A stretch of DNA of 64,000 nucleotides from an uncultured Lachnospiraceae bacterium (GCA_934293575.1 CAKQYU010000002.1:1-64000), one strand, 5' to 3'. Shown: positions 8,235-16,554, counted from the first letter of the stretch. Program-made: numbers and translations. Notes: generated from the sequence alone by a model not told the origin.

Positions 8235-8263
8235 TTGCAATGAGCAGGTGAAAATGATAGAAT
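8235..8263 (+). promoter_or_regulatory. probable sigma-A promoter upstream of rpmJ-rpsM-rpoA
   Basis: TTGCAA (8235-8240), a 17-base spacer, then TAGAAT (8258-8263). It lies in the infA-rpmJ gap, 120 bases before L36, and would serve as an internal promoter for rpmJ, rpsM, rpsK, rpsD, rpoA and rplQ. Spacing is ideal and both hexamers match four or five of six consensus positions. Confidence 0.6.
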
Positions 8264-8330
8264 AGGTATTCGTAGCGGACTTTTTACGGAGAAAGTGGGT
8301 TTAATTGCCTGCATTTTCTGTATTCGCGTT

Positions 8331-8355
8331 GATTTAACGAATGTTTCGTTAAATC
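8331..8355 (+). promoter_or_regulatory. perfect 10-bp hairpin in the rpmJ leader
   Basis: GATTTAACGA (8331-8340) and TCGTTAAATC (8346-8355) form a perfect inverted repeat with a five-base loop, 28 bases before the rpmJ start codon. There is no T-run, so it is not a normal terminator. It could be a leader structure, an RNase site or a protein-binding hairpin. Confidence 0.6.
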
Positions 8356-8382
8356 CAGACCGTTTTGAAAGGAGAGATTTTA

Positions 8383-8496
8383 ATGAAGGTTAGAGCATCT
8401 GTTAAACCAATTTGCGATAAGTGCAAAGTCATTAAAAGAAAAGGTAGTATTCGTATTATCTGCGAAAACCCTAAGCACAAACAGAGACAGGGATAA
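8383..8496 (+). CDS. rpmJ: 50S ribosomal protein L36
   Basis: A 37-residue L36 (MKVRASVKPICDKCKVIKRK...CENPKHKQRQG), the smallest ribosomal protein. Three cysteines and the histidine of the C-C-C-H zinc ribbon are present (CDKC, then C and H in CENPKH). It binds 23S rRNA near helices 89-91 late in 50S assembly. ATG follows AAAGGAGAGATTTTA. The position between infA and rpsM is canonical, although here it is flanked on both sides by long spacers. Confidence 0.96.
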   Translation: MKVRASVKPICDKCKVIKRKGSIRIICENPKHKQRQG

Positions 8497-8799
8497 GATG
8501 ATAGCCCATCTTGCTAACTTGATTTTGTTTGTAAAGTAGCACTGTATTCCCAGTGTGAAGTTCCTTCTATATTATCATTATTGATATAGAAGATGGTATG
8601 GAAAGCGGCTGTGGTATAGGTTGTCATTAGCCTATGCAACATAACAATAGAATCTTTAGAAGTGGAGATGCATGCATTTCACCCGTATGGCGCGAAAGCA
8701 TATTGCATGATTATCTTAAGTGTGATACATACGGATGCGTTTACTATTTCTAAATTCAACGAAATTAATTAAAACATTTTTATGGAGGTAACAGTCACA
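8497..8799 (+). promoter_or_regulatory. ~300-base untranslated spacer between rpmJ and rpsM
   Basis: No open reading frame with a ribosome binding site is present. The stretch contains a perfect 9-bp inverted repeat, CTTCTATAT (8564-8572) with ATATAGAAG (8584-8592). Further on are pieces that could pair, for example CATACGGATGCG near 8729 with the CCCGTATGGCGCG region near 8680. A long untranslated segment inside a ribosomal operon suggests a leader RNA, possibly for autogenous control by S13, S11 or S4 (S4 is the usual regulator of the alpha operon). That role is inferred only from position. Confidence 0.5.
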
Positions 8800-9168
8800 A
8801 TGGCTCGTATTTCAGGTGTAGATTTACCAAGAGAAAAACGTGTTGAGATCGGACTTACTTATATTTATGGTATTGGTCTTGCATCATCTCAGCGTATTTT
8901 AAAGGATGCAAATGTTGATCCTAACACTCGTGTTCGTGATTTAACTGATGACGAAGTAAAGAGAATCAGCGAAGTAATTAATGAGACTCAGATGGTTGAA
9001 GGTGACTTGCGTAGAGAGGTTGCTTTAAATATTAAGCGTTTACAGGAGATTGGATGTTATCGTGGTAAGCGTCATAGACAGGGATTACCTGTTCGTGGTC
9101 AGAAGACAAAGACAAATGCAAGAACACGTAAGGGTCCAAAGAGAACCGTTGCAAATAAGAAGAAATAA
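8800..9168 (+). CDS. rpsM: 30S ribosomal protein S13
   Basis: A 122-residue S13 with MARISGVDLPREKRVEIGLTYIYGIG, the helix-two-turn-helix region and the basic C-terminal tail GQKTKTNARTRKGPKR. S13 makes bridges B1a/B1b to the 50S and touches P-site tRNA. The ATG at 8800 is chosen because the upstream in-frame ATG at 8782 overlaps the GGAGG that serves as the ribosome binding site. First gene of the alpha operon part. Confidence 0.97.
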   Translation: MARISGVDLPREKRVEIGLTYIYGIGLASSQRILKDANVDPNTRVRDLTDDEVKRISEVINETQMVEGDLRREVALNIKRLQEIGCYRGKRHRQGLPVRGQKTKTNARTRKGPKRTVANKKK

Positions 9169-9219
9169 TAAATCTAAATAGAACACAATTTAGTTATATT
9201 TATCAGGAGGTTTAGTTCA

Positions 9220-9612
9220 ATGGCTAAAGTTACAAAAAAAGTGACTAAGAAGCGTGTTAAGAAGAACGTTGAACACGGACAAGCACACATTCAGTCATCT
9301 TTTAATAATACAATTGTTACATTAACCGATAATGAAGGTAATGCACTTTCATGGGCAAGTGCTGGTGAATTAGGATTCAAGGGCTCTAAGAAGTCTACTC
9401 CTTATGCAGCACAGATGGCAGCAGAGACAGCTACAAAGGCTGCTCTTATTCATGGATTAAAGAAGGTTGACGTTATGGTTAAGGGACCAGGTTCAGGTCG
9501 TGAAGCAGCAATTCGTGCACTTCAGGCAGCAGGACTTGAGGTATTAAGTATCCGTGACGTAACACCGGTTCCACATAATGGATGTCGTCCACCAAAACGT
9601 AGAAGAGTGTAA
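9220..9612 (+). CDS. rpsK: 30S ribosomal protein S11
   Basis: A 130-residue S11 with AHIQSSFNNTIVTLTD and the C-terminal VLSIRDVTPVPHNGCRPPKRRRV, the universal S11 ending. S11 lies on the platform of the small subunit near the E site and the Shine-Dalgarno helix. ATG follows CAGGAGGTTTAGTTCA. Full length. Confidence 0.98.
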   Translation: MAKVTKKVTKKRVKKNVEHGQAHIQSSFNNTIVTLTDNEGNALSWASAGELGFKGSKKSTPYAAQMAAETATKAALIHGLKKVDVMVKGPGSGREAAIRALQAAGLEVLSIRDVTPVPHNGCRPPKRRRV

Positions 9613-9628
9613 TAGGAGGTACAGATAG

Positions 9629-10222
9629 ATGGCAGTAGATAGAACCCCAGTTCTTAAGAGATGCAGATCTTTAGGTATGGAGCCAATGTATCTCGGAATT
9701 GATAAAAAATCAAATAGACAGTTAGTTAGAGCAAATAGAAAGATGAGCGAGTATGGTTTACAGCTTCGTGAAAAGCAGAAAGCTAAGTTCATCTATGGTG
9801 TATTAGAGAAGCCTTTCCGTAATTTATATGCAAATGCAGAAAGAATGAAGGGATTGACAGGTTCTAATCTGATGATTCTTTTAGAGTGCAGATTGGATAA
9901 TGTAGTATTCCGTTTAGGTTTGGCTAGAACACGTAAAGAAGCAAGACAGGTTGTTGACCATAAGCATGTATTAGTAAATGGCAAGTGTGTTAACATCCCT
10001 TCTTATAGAGTAAAAGCCGGAGATAAGATTGAAATTCGTGAGAAGAGTAAGTCTCTTCAGAGATACAAGGATATCGTAGAAGTAACAGCCGGAAGATTAG
10101 TTCCAGCTTGGTTAGATGCTGATCTTGAGAACTTAAGCGGTACAGTAACAGAGTTACCGTTAAGAGAGCAGATCGATGTTCCTGTAAACGAGACACTTAT
10201 CGTCGAGTTATATTCTAAGTAA
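9629..10222 (+). CDS. rpsD: 30S ribosomal protein S4
   Basis: A 197-residue S4 with the central S4 RNA-binding domain (RLDNVVFRLGLARTRKEARQVVDHKH, key residues RLDN...RQ..VDH) and the C-terminal LPLREQIDVPVNETLIVELYSK. S4 nucleates 30S assembly at the 16S five-way junction and is the classical translational repressor of the alpha operon. The N-terminal segment lacks the CxxC-type zinc site seen in some S4 proteins. It ends 68 bases before rpoA, with a perfect hairpin between. Confidence 0.97.
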   Translation: MAVDRTPVLKRCRSLGMEPMYLGIDKKSNRQLVRANRKMSEYGLQLREKQKAKFIYGVLEKPFRNLYANAERMKGLTGSNLMILLECRLDNVVFRLGLARTRKEARQVVDHKHVLVNGKCVNIPSYRVKAGDKIEIREKSKSLQRYKDIVEVTAGRLVPAWLDADLENLSGTVTELPLREQIDVPVNETLIVELYSK

Positions 10223-10233
10223 GAATATTTATT

Positions 10234-10260
10234 TCAAGAACTGCTTATGGCAGTTCTTGA
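10234..10260 (+). promoter_or_regulatory. perfect 11-bp hairpin between rpsD and rpoA
   Basis: TCAAGAACTGC (10234-10244) and GCAGTTCTTGA (10250-10260) form an uninterrupted stem with a five-base loop. No T-run follows, so full termination is unlikely. It may be a processing or stabilising structure that adjusts alpha-subunit output against ribosomal proteins. Confidence 0.6.
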
Positions 10261-10290
10261 GGTGTTTAAGTATGTGAGGAGGTTCCTAGC

Positions 10291-11247
10291 GTGTTTGATT
10301 TCGAAAAACCCAGAATTGAAATCGCTGAGATTTCAGAAGACAACAGATACGGTAAATTTGTGGTAGAACCTTTAGAGAGAGGCTATGGTACAACACTTGG
10401 TAATTCCTTAAGAAGAATTATGTTATCTTCATTACCAGGTTCTGCTGTAAGCTATGTAAAGATTAAAGGTGTTTTACATGAGTTTAGTTCTATACCAGGC
10501 GTAAAAGAAGATGTTACTGAGATTATCATGAACATCAAGGAATTGGCTATTAAGAATAATAGTCCTTCTAATGAGCCAAAACAGGCTTATATTGAGTTTG
10601 TTGGCGAAGGTGTAGTAACTGCAGCTGATATTCATGTTGATAGCGACATCGAGATTTTAAATCCGGATTTGGTAATTGCAACATTAAGTGGTGCAGAAGC
10701 CAGATTGGATATGGAACTTACAATTACCAAGGGTAGAGGATATGTAGGTTCTGATAAGAATAAAAAAGAGGATGCTTCAATTGATGTAATTGCGGTTGAC
10801 TCAATTTATACACCGGTTGAGCGTGTGAATTTGACAGTGGAAAACACTCGTGTTGGTCAGATTACAGATTATGATAAGCTTACATTGGATGTATACACAA
10901 ATGGTACATTAGCTCCGGACGAAGCTGTTAGTTTGGCAGCGAAAGTATTGAGCGAGCATTTGAATTTATTTATTGATTTATCTGAAAATGCCAAGACTGC
11001 AGAAGTTATGGTAGAAAAAGAAGATAATGAAAAAGAAAAAGTATTGGAAATGAACATTGATGAATTAGAGTTGTCAGTTCGTTCATTTAACTGCCTGAAG
11101 CGTGCAGGAATCAATACAGTAGAAGAATTAACAAGCAAAACTCCAGATGATATGATGAAGGTTCGTAATCTTGGACGTAAGTCATTAGAGGAAGTACTTA
11201 ACAAGTTAAAAGAGTTAGGATTGTCATTGAATCAGGGAGAAGAATAA
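10291..11247 (+). CDS. rpoA: DNA-directed RNA polymerase subunit alpha
   Basis: A 318-residue alpha subunit. The N-terminal domain carries EPLERGYGTTLGNSLRRIMLSSLPG, which drives dimerisation and beta/beta' binding. The C-terminal domain begins near residue 250 (ELELSVRSFNCLKRAGINT) and contains the helix-hairpin-helix that binds UP elements and activators. The start is GTG after GAGGAGGTTCCTAGC. The linker is acidic (KEDNEKEK). Standard length and position between S4 and L17. Confidence 0.98.
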   Translation: MFDFEKPRIEIAEISEDNRYGKFVVEPLERGYGTTLGNSLRRIMLSSLPGSAVSYVKIKGVLHEFSSIPGVKEDVTEIIMNIKELAIKNNSPSNEPKQAYIEFVGEGVVTAADIHVDSDIEILNPDLVIATLSGAEARLDMELTITKGRGYVGSDKNKKEDASIDVIAVDSIYTPVERVNLTVENTRVGQITDYDKLTLDVYTNGTLAPDEAVSLAAKVLSEHLNLFIDLSENAKTAEVMVEKEDNEKEKVLEMNIDELELSVRSFNCLKRAGINTVEELTSKTPDDMMKVRNLGRKSLEEVLNKLKELGLSLNQGEE

Positions 11248-11304
11248 AAAAGAAAGACCACTTAAGCCGAAGGTTTAGTAAGCAAAGTGAAGGAGGATTA
11301 TCTC

Positions 11305-11841
11305 ATGGCAAAGTATAGAAAGCTTGGAAAGAAGCAGGCAGCAAGAAAGGCATTACTTCGTAATCAGGTTACTCAGTTATTATACAATGGTAAGATTCGT
11401 ACAACTGAGGCAAGAGCAAAGGAAATTCGTAAGATTGCTGAAAGTTTAATTACAATGGCAGCTAAGGAAATGGATAACTATGATGAAGTTACTGTTACAG
11501 CTAAGGTTGCAAAGAAAGACAAAGATGGTAAGAGAATCAAAGAAGTTGTAGATGGTAAGAAAGTTACTGTTTATGATGAAGTTGAGAAGACTGTAAAGAA
11601 GGATCAGCCATCTAAGTTACATGCAAGAAGACAGATGTTAAAGGTTCTTTATCCGGTAGTTGAAGTTCCAACAGATGCAGCAGGTAAGAAGAGAGGAACA
11701 AAGAAAGTTGATTTAACCGAGAAGTTATTCAACGAGTATGGTCCTAAGTACAAAGACCGTAACGGTGGTTATACTAGAATCATTAAAATCGGACCTCGTA
11801 AGGGTGATGCTGCAATGGAAGTAATCATTGAATTAGTATAA
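11305..11841 (+). CDS. rplQ: 50S ribosomal protein L17 with a long insertion
   Basis: The N-terminus (KYRKLGKKQAARKALLRNQ) and C-terminus (NGGYTRIIKIGPRKGDAA) are unmistakably L17, but the protein is 178 residues against about 115-130 in most bacteria. The extra ~60 residues lie in the middle (about residues 60-125) and are rich in lysine and acidic residues (AKVAKKDKDGKR, VEKTVKKDQPSK). The ATG at 11305 follows AAGGAGGATTATCTC; an earlier in-frame ATG would include the ribosome binding site. L17 sits near the tunnel exit, so the insertion may project from the ribosome surface. From memory, long L17 forms occur in Lachnospiraceae. Confidence 0.95.
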   Translation: MAKYRKLGKKQAARKALLRNQVTQLLYNGKIRTTEARAKEIRKIAESLITMAAKEMDNYDEVTVTAKVAKKDKDGKRIKEVVDGKKVTVYDEVEKTVKKDQPSKLHARRQMLKVLYPVVEVPTDAAGKKRGTKKVDLTEKLFNEYGPKYKDRNGGYTRIIKIGPRKGDAAMEVIIELV

Positions 11842-11856
11842 GATAACATGTTGTTA

Positions 11857-11888
11857 AAAAGGGGACTGTTTACAGTTCCCTTTTGTTA
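11857..11888 (+). terminator. rho-independent terminator after rplQ
   Basis: AAAAGGGGACTGT (11857-11869) pairs with ACAGTTCCCTTTT (11872-11884) with one G-T pair, followed by GTTATTT. It ends the long ribosomal operon before the ECF transporter genes. Confidence 0.85.
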
Positions 11889-11925
11889 TTTATGATTAGA
11901 TAAAAGTGTAAGATATGGTGCAGAT

Positions 11926-13758
11926 ATGAAATTGATTGATATTAAGAATCTGACATTTGAATATTTTCGCAGAGATGAAGAGGGAAATGTAGAGGAAGCG
12001 GTAGAAGCGGTTTCCGATGTATCTTTCGATATAAAGCCGGGCGAATTTGTGGCAATCGTTGGTCAGAATGGTTCCGGAAAATCTACATTGGCAAAGCACA
12101 TCAATGCGTTGCTGTTGCCGGAATCGGGGACAGTCATTGTAGATGATATGGATATTACAGATGCCGGATTGCGATTATCAATTCGAAAGGCTGCAGGAAT
12201 GGTATTCCAAAATCCGGACAATCAGATTGTTTCGAATATTGTGGAAGAAGATGTTGCGTTTGGACCGGAAAATATAGGTGTCAAAACGGAAGAAATCTGG
12301 AATCGTGTTGATTTGGGTTTGGATGCAACCGGTATGCAGGCATATCGGCAAAAATCACCGAATCATTTATCCGGTGGACAAAAACAGAGGGTTGCAATTG
12401 CAGGTGTACTTGCAATGGAGCCGAAGTGTATTATTTTTGATGAAGCAACGGCGATGCTCGATCCAAAGGGCAGAGCGGATGTTGTGAAGATTGCAAGGAC
12501 TTTGCAGAAAGAAAAAGGAATCAGTATCATTTTAATTACGCATCATATGGATGAAGTTTTGGATGCAGACCGGGTATTTGTAATGAACAAAGGAAAACTT
12601 GCATTTGCAGGTACCCCAAAAGAAATTTTTGAAAATGAGGAAGGATTGGAAAAATGTGGATTGATGTTACCCGCATTTTATCAGTATATGTCTTTCTTAC
12701 AGAAGCAGGAGATATTGTCAAAAGAGGAAGCTTCTGCTATTACGAATGAAAATGAGCTGGTAAGTATATTGATGAACAAATATACAAACCGGTTGGAATA
12801 TATAAACAATATAGATGATTCAGATATTGTGATGTATGATAAAGACAATCAAACTCTACAATATTTGGAAGAAAATACAGAGGAACCAGCTGCATTATCT
12901 GAGCAGTTAAGAGAAGGGATTTACTTAAATCATGTAGGATATATTTATAACAAAGGATATGTGGATGAAAGTGTTGCTTTGGAAAATGTGAATCTACATG
13001 TGAAGAAGGGTGAGTTTTTGTGTATAATCGGACACACAGGTTCCGGTAAATCGACCTTGATGCAGCATTTGAATGGATTATATAAGCCGACACAGGGTGC
13101 AATTTATTTTAATGGAATGGATATATCGGATAAGGATTTTCCAATAAAGACATTGCGGCAGAAGGTTGGACTGGTATTTCAATATCCGGAATATCAGTTG
13201 TTTGCGGATACGGTAGAAAAGGATGTATGCTTTGGTCCGTTGAATATGGGCTTAACACGTTTGGAATCGCAAAAAAGAGCATATGAATCCATTGAACTGG
13301 TGGGATTGCCGGATGCGATTTATGACTATTCACCATTTCAGTTGTCCGGAGGACAGAAACGACGTGTTGCAATTGCGGGGGTGTTGGCAATGCAGCCGGA
13401 TTTTATGGTGCTGGATGAGCCGACTGCCGGATTGGATCCGGTGGCAGCTAAGGAATTGCTTGAGATGTTGAAAACCTTACAGGAAAAATCCCGGATTGGT
13501 ATTGTGGTAGTGTCACATTCCATGGAAGAGGTTGCACAGTATGCGGACCGTATTGTTGTAATGGATAAGGGCAGAATACAATATGATGGGAATGTCTTTG
13601 AAGTATTCAGTATGGAAGAGCAGTTGCAGCAAATGGGATTGGAAATTCCGGTTGGAATCCGGATTTTAAGAAAGTTAAAGCAGGCAGGATTTAATGTGGA
13701 TCTGTCAAAATGCAGGATGGAAGAAATCTGTAACGAATTACAAAAGATTACGAAATAG
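11926..13758 (+). CDS. fused ECF transporter ATPases EcfA1-EcfA2
   Basis: A 610-residue protein with two complete ABC ATPase units. The first has Walker A GQNGSGKST (46-54), signature LSGGQ (148-152) and Walker B CIIFDEAT (168-175). The second has Walker A GHTGSGKST (369-377), LSGGQKRR and FMVLDEPT. In most Firmicutes EcfA1 and EcfA2 are two adjacent genes in this same place (rplQ-ecfA1-ecfA2-ecfT-truA). Here they form one polypeptide joined by a ~90-residue acidic linker (about 245-330). The product powers vitamin and metal uptake with EcfT and dedicated S components encoded elsewhere. Both ATP sites look intact. Confidence 0.95.
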   Translation: MKLIDIKNLTFEYFRRDEEGNVEEAVEAVSDVSFDIKPGEFVAIVGQNGSGKSTLAKHINALLLPESGTVIVDDMDITDAGLRLSIRKAAGMVFQNPDNQIVSNIVEEDVAFGPENIGVKTEEIWNRVDLGLDATGMQAYRQKSPNHLSGGQKQRVAIAGVLAMEPKCIIFDEATAMLDPKGRADVVKIARTLQKEKGISIILITHHMDEVLDADRVFVMNKGKLAFAGTPKEIFENEEGLEKCGLMLPAFYQYMSFLQKQEILSKEEASAITNENELVSILMNKYTNRLEYINNIDDSDIVMYDKDNQTLQYLEENTEEPAALSEQLREGIYLNHVGYIYNKGYVDESVALENVNLHVKKGEFLCIIGHTGSGKSTLMQHLNGLYKPTQGAIYFNGMDISDKDFPIKTLRQKVGLVFQYPEYQLFADTVEKDVCFGPLNMGLTRLESQKRAYESIELVGLPDAIYDYSPFQLSGGQKRRVAIAGVLAMQPDFMVLDEPTAGLDPVAAKELLEMLKTLQEKSRIGIVVVSHSMEEVAQYADRIVVMDKGRIQYDGNVFEVFSMEEQLQQMGLEIPVGIRILRKLKQAGFNVDLSKCRMEEICNELQKITK

Positions 13759-13769
13759 TAGGTGAAATT

Positions 13770-14573
13770 GTGGTTAGAGACATGACAATCGGACAATTTT
13801 ATAATGTAGATTCTGTTATCCATCGTTTGGATCCCCGTGTTAAGATTATGATTACGATTGTGTATATTGTGACTTTATTTTTGCCCCGAAATCCTATTTT
13901 GTATGGTGCAGCTTTGTTGGCATTGATTTCCTATATTGCTGTTTCGAGAGTTCCGGCAAAATTTATTCTAAAGGGATTAAAAGCCTTGTGGATGATGATT
14001 CTGTTTACGGTATTGTTAAATTTTTTCACCGTGAGCGGAGCCAATGTTTTGTTTCAATGGAAATTTATTAAGATTACGGATTCCGGTCTGATTGCGGGAA
14101 CCTATCTTGGTCTGCGTCTTGTGTTCATGATTATTGGCTCCAGTATGATGACCTATACCACAACACCGAATGCATTGACGGATGGACTGGAAAAAATGCT
14201 TGGCTGGATGAAAAAACTGCATGTGCCGGTACATGAATTTGCAATGATTATGTCGATTGCAATGCGTTTTATTCCGATTCTGGTTGAGGAGCTTGATAAA
14301 ATCATGAAGGCACAGACCGCAAGAGGTGTTGATTTTGAAGAGGGAAATCTATGGGTAAGAATGAAAAAATTAATGCCGATTTTAATTCCACTTTTTATTT
14401 CCGCAATCCGACGGAGTGAGGAACTGGCACTTGCCATGGATGCAAGGTGTTACCATGGAGGAGAAGGAAGAACCAAAATGAAGCCGTTGCATTATGAAAA
14501 AAGAGATGGAGTGGCGTACCTGTTTTTGATTTTGTATATTGGAATTATGATTTTTCTGGCAATTCATTTTTAG
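13770..14573 (+). CDS. ecfT: ECF transporter transmembrane subunit EcfT
   Basis: A 267-residue membrane protein with the EcfT features: N-terminal HRLDPRVKI, several hydrophobic helices, and two Ala-Arg-Gly-type coupling motifs (QTARGVDFE and MDARCYHGG) that contact the ATPases. It couples ATP hydrolysis by the fused EcfA to toppling of the S component. The start is taken as GTG at 13770, five bases after AGGTG; an ATG four codons later is possible. It lies 11 bases after ecfA and 12 before truA. Confidence 0.94.
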   Translation: MVRDMTIGQFYNVDSVIHRLDPRVKIMITIVYIVTLFLPRNPILYGAALLALISYIAVSRVPAKFILKGLKALWMMILFTVLLNFFTVSGANVLFQWKFIKITDSGLIAGTYLGLRLVFMIIGSSMMTYTTTPNALTDGLEKMLGWMKKLHVPVHEFAMIMSIAMRFIPILVEELDKIMKAQTARGVDFEEGNLWVRMKKLMPILIPLFISAIRRSEELALAMDARCYHGGEGRTKMKPLHYEKRDGVAYLFLILYIGIMIFLAIHF

Positions 14574-14585
14574 AGGAAGATTGAT

Positions 14586-15323
14586 ATGAAAAAGATTAAA
14601 TTAACGGTGGCGTATGACGGAACCAATTATTGTGGATGGCAGATACAAAAAAATGGAATAACGGTTGAAGAAGTGCTGAATCGTACACTAAGCAAGTTTT
14701 TTAAAGAAGAAATTACAGTTATTGGTGCAAGCCGGACGGATTCCGGGGTACATGCCTTGGGAAATGTGGCGGTTTTTGAGGCAAATGTGACCATGCCTCC
14801 CGATAAAATCAGTTATGCAATTAACAATTTGCTGCCGGATGATATCCGGATCCAGAAATCGGAGGAAGTTGCAGCCGATTTTCATCCAAGATACTGCGAC
14901 ACCAGAAAAACTTATGAATATAAGATATGGAATGCACAGTTTCCAAGTCCGGTAGAAAGGCTGTATTCACATTTTGTATATTATCCACTGGATGAACAAA
15001 AGATGCAGGCGGGAGCAGAGTATCTGATTGGAGAACATGATTTTAAGAGTTTCTGTACTCCAAAGCCTGAGGTGGAAAATACGGTAAGGACAATTTACGA
15101 TATTCAGGTAAGGCGTGAGGGTTCCATGGTAATTATCCGAATTAACGGAAATGGATTTTTATATAATATGGTTCGGATTATCGTGGGTTCCTTGTTGAAG
15201 GTAGGAATGGGTATGATTCCGCCGGAGGAAATTAAAAACATATTAGAGGCAAAGGATCGGACAAAAGCCGGTCACAAGGCACCTGCATGCGGATTAACAT
15301 TGGTAGAAATTGAGTATTTATAA
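14586..15323 (+). CDS. truA: tRNA pseudouridine(38-40) synthase TruA
   Basis: A 245-residue TruA, which isomerises uridines 38-40 in the anticodon arm. The catalytic aspartate lies in GASRTDSGVHALGN and the second half contains FLYNMVRIIVGSL and AKDRTKAGHKAP, all family signatures. The start ATG follows AGAGGAAGATTG. The last gene of the ECF operon, as in many Firmicutes. No clear terminator follows; the next gene has its own strong promoter. Confidence 0.97.
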   Translation: MKKIKLTVAYDGTNYCGWQIQKNGITVEEVLNRTLSKFFKEEITVIGASRTDSGVHALGNVAVFEANVTMPPDKISYAINNLLPDDIRIQKSEEVAADFHPRYCDTRKTYEYKIWNAQFPSPVERLYSHFVYYPLDEQKMQAGAEYLIGEHDFKSFCTPKPEVENTVRTIYDIQVRREGSMVIIRINGNGFLYNMVRIIVGSLLKVGMGMIPPEEIKNILEAKDRTKAGHKAPACGLTLVEIEYL

Positions 15324-15392
15324 TTGATTTTTTCTATATCTTGTATATGAGAGAAAACCCTTGAAAATATGTAAAAAAAGGGTAATTTTTCG

Positions 15393-15421
15393 TTGACACG
15401 GGAACCCCTTTATAATATAAT
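15393..15421 (+). promoter_or_regulatory. consensus sigma-A promoter for rplM-rpsI
   Basis: TTGACA (15393-15398), 17 bases, TATAAT (15416-15421): both hexamers are perfect consensus. Transcription should start near 15428, leaving a ~255-base leader before rplM. Confidence 0.9.
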
Positions 15422-15427
15422 AGTTAA

Positions 15428-15682
15428 CTGTGACGAAAGGCAAATATGTATTGGAATCAAAGCCCCGATTCCTATATATTTCAAAATTGCAAGGTGTGAA
15501 GCCGTCATTCTCACTTCGGTTTTGCATGACAGCAATTATATATGACGTCATTGAGACGATTTGTTTTGACACTGTGAGACCTACGGACAGGGCGTGTGGA
15601 TGAACAAGAATGAAATCATTTTCATAATGGGACACAATGATAGTTTCAGAAAAGATGAATAGTTAGTACAAGGAGGAAGACC
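15428..15682 (+). promoter_or_regulatory. long structured leader of rplM, candidate L13-responsive leader
   Basis: About 255 untranslated bases lie between the consensus promoter and rplM. GGAATC (15454-15459) can pair with GATTCC (15467-15472), and GAAGCCG near 15500 with CTTCGGTTTTGC near 15516. No open frame with a ribosome binding site is seen on the plus strand. In Bacillus and relatives rplM is preceded by a known L13 leader (Rfam L13_leader) under autogenous control; that this is its counterpart is inference from position and length. Confidence 0.5.
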
Positions 15683-16117
15683 ATGAAAACATATATGGCA
15701 AGCCCATCAACAATTAACAGAGAATGGTATGTAGTTGATGCTACAGATCAGACATTAGGACGTTTAGCAGCACAGGTTGCAAGTGTTTTAAGAGGAAAGA
15801 ACAAACCAACATATACACCACACATTGACACAGGTGATTATGTTGTAATTATTAATGCAGAGAAGATTAAAGTAACAGGTAAGAAGTTAGACCAGAAAAT
15901 CTACTACAACCACTCAGGTTATGTAGGAGGAATGAAGGAAACAACATTACGTGAAATGTTAGCTAAGAAGCCAGAAGAAGTTGTTCGTAAAGCAGTTAAG
16001 GGTATGCTTCCAAAGGGACCTTTAGGACGCGAGATGATTACAAAGCTTCATGTATATGCTGGTCCAGAACATAAACAGCAGGCACAGCAGCCGAAAGAGT
16101 TAAAGTTTGATAAGTAA
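15683..16117 (+). CDS. rplM: 50S ribosomal protein L13
   Basis: A 144-residue L13 with WYVVDATDQTLGRLA, the KPTYTPHIDTGDYVVIINAEK block and the KGMLPKGPLGREM signature. L13 is an early assembly protein of the 50S subunit. ATG follows AAGGAGGAAGACC. Co-transcribed with S9 from the promoter at 15393-15421, as in most bacteria. Confidence 0.98.
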   Translation: MKTYMASPSTINREWYVVDATDQTLGRLAAQVASVLRGKNKPTYTPHIDTGDYVVIINAEKIKVTGKKLDQKIYYNHSGYVGGMKETTLREMLAKKPEEVVRKAVKGMLPKGPLGREMITKLHVYAGPEHKQQAQQPKELKFDK

Positions 16118-16134
16118 TTAAGGAGGACAAAGCA

Positions 16135-16530
16135 GTGGCTAAAACAACAAAATTTTACGGAACTGGTAGAAGAAAAAGCAGTGTTGCAAGAGTATATTTA
16201 ACACCTGGTACAGGTAAGGTTGTTATTAATAAGAAAGATATGGATGATTACTTTGGTTTAGAGACATTGAAGATCATTGTTAAGCAGCCATTAGTTGCAA
16301 CAAATACAGCAGATAAATTTGATGTACTTGTAAATGTTAAGGGTGGCGGATTCACAGGTCAGGCCGGCGCTATTCGTCATGGTATCTCAAGAGCTTTATT
16401 AGAGGCAGATGCAGATTATCGTGCAGTTCTCAAGAAGGCTGGATTCCTTACACGTGATTCAAGAATGAAGGAGAGAAAGAAGCCAGGTTTAAAGAAGGCT
16501 CGTCGTGCTCCACAGTTCTCAAAGAGATAA
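16135..16530 (+). CDS. rpsI: 30S ribosomal protein S9
   Basis: A 131-residue S9 with FYGTGRRKSSVARV near the start, GGGFTGQAGAIRHGISRALL, and the C-terminal KKPGLKKARRAPQFSKR whose last residues reach P-site tRNA. The start is GTG, five bases after AAGGAGGACAAAGCA-type sequence. Ends the ribosomal block of this window; a strong terminator follows at once. Confidence 0.98.
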   Translation: MAKTTKFYGTGRRKSSVARVYLTPGTGKVVINKKDMDDYFGLETLKIIVKQPLVATNTADKFDVLVNVKGGGFTGQAGAIRHGISRALLEADADYRAVLKKAGFLTRDSRMKERKKPGLKKARRAPQFSKR

Positions 16531-16554
16531 TCAAAGCAGAATACGAATTTTACA

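Noticed and set aside
15318..15635. Minus-strand 105-codon frame over the rplM leader
   Set aside because: It lies opposite a consensus promoter and leader, with no ribosome binding site or recognisable protein.
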